From contig JBFELL010000048.1 of the NCBI GenBank assembly GCA_041552135.1, positions 1 to 17,283 on the forward strand: a stretch of DNA of 17,283 nt. The letters are read 5' to 3'. Each line of letters begins with the position of its first letter. Within the stretch, counting starts at the first letter, position 1. The position numbers and the translations under genes were made by a program. The notes under the pieces are model-generated. The model was given only the letters and a program-made list of their open reading frames with translations. It was not told the DNA's origin and made no database searches. The DNA comes from SZUA-186 sp041552135. Its GTDB lineage: Bacteria; Pseudomonadota; Gammaproteobacteria; UBA9214. This document shows positions 13,574 to 17,283 of the stretch, one piece after another.

Positions 13574-16500
13574 ATGGCGAGTATCCAGATTGGCATCATC
13601 GAGAGCCTGGATGGGCAGGTCTCGGTCATACATACGGATGGATCCACAGAACTGCTGCAGGCCGGCAGTGCCATCTATGCCGGTGACACGGTAATAACCG
13701 CGGAAGACGCTACAGCCGGCATCCGTTTCCTCGACGGGTCCGTCTACTCCCTTGGGCCCGACTTCACGGCCAGACTGGACAGCGGCATCTTTGACCCCGC
13801 CGGGCTCACCGGTTCGGCTCAGCAGTTATCTGCAGATGGTGATGCTGCCGGTTTCGTGGCGCTTTCCCACGCCGGTGTCGTGACGGCACTTGCCGGTGAT
13901 GTCGAGGTTATCCACGCAGACGGCGGTATCGAGACCCTGCATACCGGTGATTTTGTTTATACCGACGATGTCATCAAGACATCCGCAGATGGCAGTGCTG
14001 ACCTGAAACTGCTGGACGGTTCGCTTCGGCATGTCGACCCGGGCTCAATGGCATCCCTTGGTGACGGGGTGCCTGCGCCCGGATTCGGGACTCCCGCCAC
14101 ACTGGCATCGGCCCGCGCCGATGCCGCCGACATCGTGCAGTCCATTCTGGAGGGTGAAGACCCGACGGAAACTGCCGAGGCGCCGGCCGCCGGTGAAGCG
14201 GTGCAGGAGGACAGCGGTACTTCTGTTGTGCGCCTGGAAGAGAGTGGCCGCCGGGTTACGCCGGAGAGCGGTCATGAAACCACGGGAATCGGTTATGGCT
14301 TTGCCGATGTCGATGAGGAGCTGCTGCAGACGCCCGTAAACCGTGCGCCGGAACCGCATGACGACAACACCACAGGTGCAGACGACGACGCCCTGTTAAC
14401 CAGGGAAAATGTGCCGCTTACCATTGATACGGCACAGCTGCTGGCAAACGACGCCGATCCGGATGGCGATCCGCTGACACTCGTATCGGTCGGCAAGGCG
14501 GCACATGGCACCGTGGAACTGCTGGGTGACCAGATCCTGTTCACCCCGGACCCGGGTTTCTACGGCACGGCATCGTTCCAGTACACTGTGACGGATGGTT
14601 CGCTGACGGCCTCGGCAACGGTGACGGTCGATGTCGACTCGATACCGGATGCCGGAAACGGCTTGTCTGCCGTTGACGAGTCGGCGATGTCGCCGGCGGT
14701 GTCGACCGGCGCGCAGACGGTTTCGGCAGATTTTGGTGATGACGGTCCAGGCGAGATCAATGGCAACGGCAGCTTTACGGCGTCGAGCATGCTGACATCC
14801 GCCGGCCAGCCGGTTGCCGTCAGCGTCGATGCCGGGGGCAACTACAGCGGCACCATCGACGCGGGCAGCACTACGGTGTTTACGCTGGTCTTCGATCCGG
14901 CCGGTTCCGGCTATCTGTTCACCCTCGAGCAGCCCCTTGACCATCCCGACAGCTCCGACCCGAATGATGCTATCAACCTGGACTTTGGCTACACGGCGAC
15001 GGACGGCAATGATGATACCGCCGAGGGCAATATCACGATCGTCGTCAATGATGACGGCCCGTCGATTACCGATGCCGGCACCAACACGCCGGAAGATACC
15101 GCCATTACCTTCAATGTCTTCGATCACGCGACTGCGGGTGCCGATGGTGCGATCCTGAAAGACGTTTCGCTGGCCGTTGCCGATGACGGCACCATTACGA
15201 TATTTGACGAAGCGGGTAATGTGACCTACGTGCCATCGCCAGGATTCGATGGCGTCGCCATCATCAATTTCACCATCGAGGACGGTGACGGTGACCAGGC
15301 CAGCGGCCAGTTCTCCGTCTCGGTCGGTGCGGACTCGATACCGACGATTGTCGCCGACGGCGGCATGGTCGACGAATCGGCCCTGACAACCGGCAGTGGC
15401 GGCGGTGTCGATACCGCCAGTGGCCAGCTGGTATTCGATACCGGTGAGGATGTGCCGGGCGTGCTGCAGGTGCAGGACAAGGCCGGTAATTTCATCGAGA
15501 TTGCGGCGGACGGCACACACGTCGAGGGTGTTTACGGTGATCTGAGCGTCAACCGGGACGGCAGCTGGAGCTACACGCTGGGCGGCAGCACGACGGACCA
15601 CGCGGGTGTGGACCAGACCGGCACGGCGGACCAGGTGCAGGACAGCTTCCTGGCACAGATTGTCGATTCGGACAATGACGTTGCCAGCGATACCCTCATT
15701 ATCGCGATCACCGACGATGGTCCGGTGGCGAGCGCCGACGGCACGGTGGATGTCAACGAGGGTGCCAGCACGGCGGGCAACCTGCTGGCGAACGACACCC
15801 GGGGGGCCGACGGGGCAATGCTGACGCATGTCAACGGCAACGAGCTGGTCTTCGACGCAGTGAGCGGCGAGGCGACAGTGGTCACGGCGCTCGGGACGCT
15901 GGTCGTCGAGGCCGACGGCAGCTACACCTACCTGGCCAGCGACAACAGCAACGGCACCGATGTCTTCACCTACACACTCACGGACGCCGACGGTGACACC
16001 TCGCAGTCGACGGTCAGTTTTGCCCTGCAGGATGTCAATACGCCGACGGCGAATAACAGCAACGCCACGGTGGACGAGGCGGCACTGACCGGCGGCAGCG
16101 ATGCGGGCAGCCCGAACGAATCCACCAGCGGGGTGCTGAACTTCAGCCCGGGCGGCGATATGCCGTTCACGCTGGAAGTCAATGGCACCAGTGTGTCCTC
16201 CACGGGCACGACAGTGATCACGGGCAGCTACGGCGATCTCGTCATCGACATCGACGGCAACTGGAGCTACACGCTGGGCGGCAGCACCACGGACCACACG
16301 GGCGTGAACCAGACCGGTACGGCCGATCAGGTGCAGGATGTGTTCAACTTCATGGTGCGCGACCATGACAGCGACTCGGCCAGCGGCAGCCTCACAATCA
16401 ATGTCACCGACGACGGTCCGGTGGCCAGCGCCGATGCCACCACAACGGCCGAGGACGCGGCGGTCACCTACAACGTACTGGCGGACGACGTGCCGGGTGC

Positions 16501-17283
16501 GGACGGGGCGACGCTGGTGGCGGCCAGCCTGAATTCGGGTGCCGGTGTGGTGTCGTTCGAGCCCGGCGGCGATATTACCTTTACGCCGGCGGCGGGCTTC
16601 GAGGGTACGGCGGTCATCGACTACACCGTCGAGGACGCCGATGGCGACCAGGCGGGTGCGCAGCTGACGGTCGAAGTGGCGGCGGACTCGCAGCCAAGCG
16701 TCCTGGACGACAGCGGCACGGTGGACGAGTCCGCGCTGGCGGATGGCAGCGGCGGTGGAACGCACACGACTGGCGGCGCGCTGAGCATCGGCACCGGCGG
16801 TGACACGCTCGCGGGCCTGACGGTCAACGGCGAGGCGGTGGCGGCGACAGGCACGACGCTGATCACGGGTGTCTACGGCAATCTCAGCGTCGACATCGAC
16901 GGTAACTGGAGTTACACGCTGAGCGACAGCACGACGGACCACTCGGGCGTGAACCAGACCGGTACGGCGGACCTGGTGCAGGAGAGCTTCAGCATTCTGG
17001 TCACGGACAGTGACGGGGATACGGCGGGCTCGACGCTGACCATCAACGTCACCGATGACGGACCTGCTGTGGCAACTGCCAGCGCCATCAATGTAGAGGA
17101 GGGTGCCACCTCGGCCAGTGCCAGCCTGGCGTCACTGGTCTCGGAGGCCGGCGCCGATGGCGCCAGTGTGACAGCCGTTAATGGCTCAGACCTGACCGGC
17201 GCCGGTACTGTCACGGTCGCCGGCGCTCACGGCACCCTGGTGGTCGATCTCGACAATGGCACCTTCGAATACCAGGCCAGCGA
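13574..17283 (+). CDS. Giant LapA-like retention-module adhesin, 3'-truncated by window edge
   Basis: A surface adhesin exported by the type I system and held in the outer membrane by its N-terminus. The frame is open from ATG 13574 to the right edge (1236 codons, no stop), so the C-terminal repeats, any RTX region and the secretion signal are off the window. Residues 7-70 and 101-164 are two copies of the retention module. Residues 165-255 are an acidic linker holding the LapG-type site PAAG (204-207). Residues about 256-354 are a cadherin-like domain (LLANDADPDGDPLTL, ILFTPDPGFYGTASF). Residues about 355-496 resemble a T1SS-143-type domain (YLFTLEQPLDHPD). From 497 on, two domain types alternate: cadherin-like and VCBS-like. 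There is no N-terminal signal peptide, as expected. Low Cys, high Asp/Gly/Thr content fits calcium-stiffened Ig-like repeats. AGAGGGGG supports the start. Confidence 0.93.
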   Translation, partial: MASIQIGIIESLDGQVSVIHTDGSTELLQAGSAIYAGDTVITAEDATAGIRFLDGSVYSLGPDFTARLDSGIFDPAGLTGSAQQLSADGDAAGFVALSHAGVVTALAGDVEVIHADGGIETLHTGDFVYTDDVIKTSADGSADLKLLDGSLRHVDPGSMASLGDGVPAPGFGTPATLASARADAADIVQSILEGEDPTETAEAPAAGEAVQEDSGTSVVRLEESGRRVTPESGHETTGIGYGFADVDEELLQTPVNRAPEPHDDNTTGADDDALLTRENVPLTIDTAQLLANDADPDGDPLTLVSVGKAAHGTVELLGDQILFTPDPGFYGTASFQYTVTDGSLTASATVTVDVDSIPDAGNGLSAVDESAMSPAVSTGAQTVSADFGDDGPGEINGNGSFTASSMLTSAGQPVAVSVDAGGNYSGTIDAGSTTVFTLVFDPAGSGYLFTLEQPLDHPDSSDPNDAINLDFGYTATDGNDDTAEGNITIVVNDDGPSITDAGTNTPEDTAITFNVFDHATAGADGAILKDVSLAVADDGTITIFDEAGNVTYVPSPGFDGVAIINFTIEDGDGDQASGQFSVSVGADSIPTIVADGGMVDESALTTGSGGGVDTASGQLVFDTGEDVPGVLQVQDKAGNFIEIAADGTHVEGVYGDLSVNRDGSWSYTLGGSTTDHAGVDQTGTADQVQDSFLAQIVDSDNDVASDTLIIAITDDGPVASADGTVDVNEGASTAGNLLANDTRGADGAMLTHVNGNELVFDAVSGEATVVTALGTLVVEADGSYTYLASDNSNGTDVFTYTLTDADGDTSQSTVSFALQDVNTPTANNSNATVDEAALTGGSDAGSPNESTSGVLNFSPGGDMPFTLEVNGTSVSSTGTTVITGSYGDLVIDIDGNWSYTLGGSTTDHTGVNQTGTADQVQDVFNFMVRDHDSDSASGSLTINVTDDGPVASADATTTAEDAAVTYNVLADDVPGADGATLVAASLNSGAGVVSFEPGGDITFTPAAGFEGTAVIDYTVEDADGDQAGAQLTVEVAADSQPSVLDDSGTVDESALADGSGGGTHTTGGALSIGTGGDTLAGLTVNGEAVAATGTTLITGVYGNLSVDIDGNWSYTLSDSTTDHSGVNQTGTADLVQESFSILVTDSDGDTAGSTLTINVTDDGPAVATASAINVEEGATSASASLASLVSEAGADGASVTAVNGSDLTGAGTVTVAGAHGTLVVDLDNGTFEYQAS
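13592..14065 (+). repeat. Tandem duplicated retention module (two copies, 94-residue period)
   Basis: Copy 1 (residues 7-70, bases 13592-13783) and copy 2 (101-164, bases 13874-14065) align without gaps at an offset of 94 residues. G7/G101, G14/G108, VxVIHxDG at 16-23/110-117, L28/L122, G31/G125 and LDGS at 53-56/147-150 coincide. At DNA level they have diverged strongly, so the duplication is old. LapA of P. fluorescens has a single such module before its cleavage site. Confidence 0.8.
14183..14194 (+). other. Predicted LapG cleavage site (PAAG) in the adhesin
   Basis: The codons encode P204-A205-A206-G207. The preceding residues, ILEGEDPTETAEA, resemble the conserved context in front of the TAAG site of Pseudomonas LapA (a Gly-x-Asp-Pro-Thr stretch and an acidic residue before the di-alanine). 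By analogy LapG would cut between A205 and A206, leaving both retention modules in the retained fragment. Confidence 0.75.
15368..15724 (+). repeat. VCBS-like repeat unit 1 of the adhesin
   Basis: Residues 599-717, from VDESAL to TDDGP, with the motif GVYGDLSVNRDGSWSYTLGG and STTDHAGVDQTGTADQVQD. The block coding for the second motif is nearly the same DNA in units 2 and 3. Confidence 0.8.
16070..16420 (+). repeat. VCBS-like repeat unit 2 of the adhesin
   Basis: Residues 833-949, from VDEAAL to TDDGP, with GSYGDLVIDIDGNWSYTLGG and STTDHTGVNQTGTADQVQD. It starts 702 bases after unit 1. Confidence 0.8.
16721..17065 (+). repeat. VCBS-like repeat unit 3 of the adhesin
   Basis: Residues 1050-1164, from VDESAL to TDDGP, with GVYGNLSVDIDGNWSYTLSD and STTDHSGVNQTGTADLVQE. 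It starts 651 bases after unit 2. Confidence 0.8.

Larger units (their letters stand above)
15062..17283 (+). repeat. Alternating array of cadherin-like and VCBS-like adhesin domains
   Basis: After residue 496 the adhesin alternates cadherin-like units (15062-15367, 15725-16069, 16421-16720, and a partial one from 17066) with VCBS-like units (listed separately). Cadherin-like units open near a TxxEDxAxTxxV or VxEGAST motif and most carry an ADGA turn. The VCBS-like units end in DDGP. The combined unit is about 217-234 residues. It continues past the window edge. Confidence 0.8.

Noticed and set aside
14396..16942. 848-codon open frame on the - strand, opposite the adhesin
   Set aside because: Its translation is Arg/His/Val-rich low-complexity repeats with no recognisable domain. 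It is the mirror of the GC-rich repetitive adhesin, whose + frame has retention modules and Ig-like domains and is open for 1236 codons.

Overview
The window looks like chromosome of a free-living gammaproteobacterium with fairly high GC. The supports are a glutaminyl-tRNA synthetase close to the E. coli enzyme, tRNA-Ala(GGC) and tRNA-Glu(TTC) genes that match gammaproteobacterial ones, and a Lap-type adhesion system like that described in Pseudomonas fluorescens. I cannot name the genus.

Layout. (1) 1-1605, + strand: the 3' part of glnS, a tRNA promoter, tRNA-Ala, tRNA-Glu and an AT-rich terminator. (2) 1606-2450: a gene-poor stretch with two small + strand reading frames (43 and 57 codons) and a strong rho-independent terminator. 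(3) 2485-9404, - strand: an operon-like block read from right to left: type I secretion ABC transporter (LapB type), membrane-fusion protein (LapC type, overlapping lapB by 4 bp), LuxR-type regulator, TolC-family outer-membrane channel, and a Kef-type cation/proton antiporter that may be separate. (4) 9599-9919, +: a small conserved protein of unknown role. (5) 9926-12825, -: lapG then lapD, encoding the periplasmic cysteine protease and the c-di-GMP receptor that restrains it. (6) 12948-13436, +: a receiver-only protein related to the LuxR-type regulator but without a DNA-binding domain. (7) 13574 to the right edge, +: the N-terminal 1236 codons of a giant LapA-like adhesin, open at the edge.

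How it fits together. By analogy with P. fluorescens, the LapB/LapC/TolC channel exports the adhesin. The N-terminal retention module plugs the channel and holds the adhesin on the cell surface. When c-di-GMP is high, the catalytically dead GGDEF-EAL protein LapD sequesters LapG. When c-di-GMP falls, LapG cuts a di-alanine site (PAAG, residues 204-207 here) and releases the adhesin. Every part of that circuit is in this 17 kb.

The unusual parts are a retention module present as two tandem copies exactly 94 residues apart, with only the second followed by the full LapG-site context; two related regulators with degenerate receiver domains embedded in the locus, one of them lacking DNA-binding; and an uncharacterised 106-aa protein between lapB and lapD. 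All functional calls come from reading the translated sequence and from family knowledge; no database search was run.
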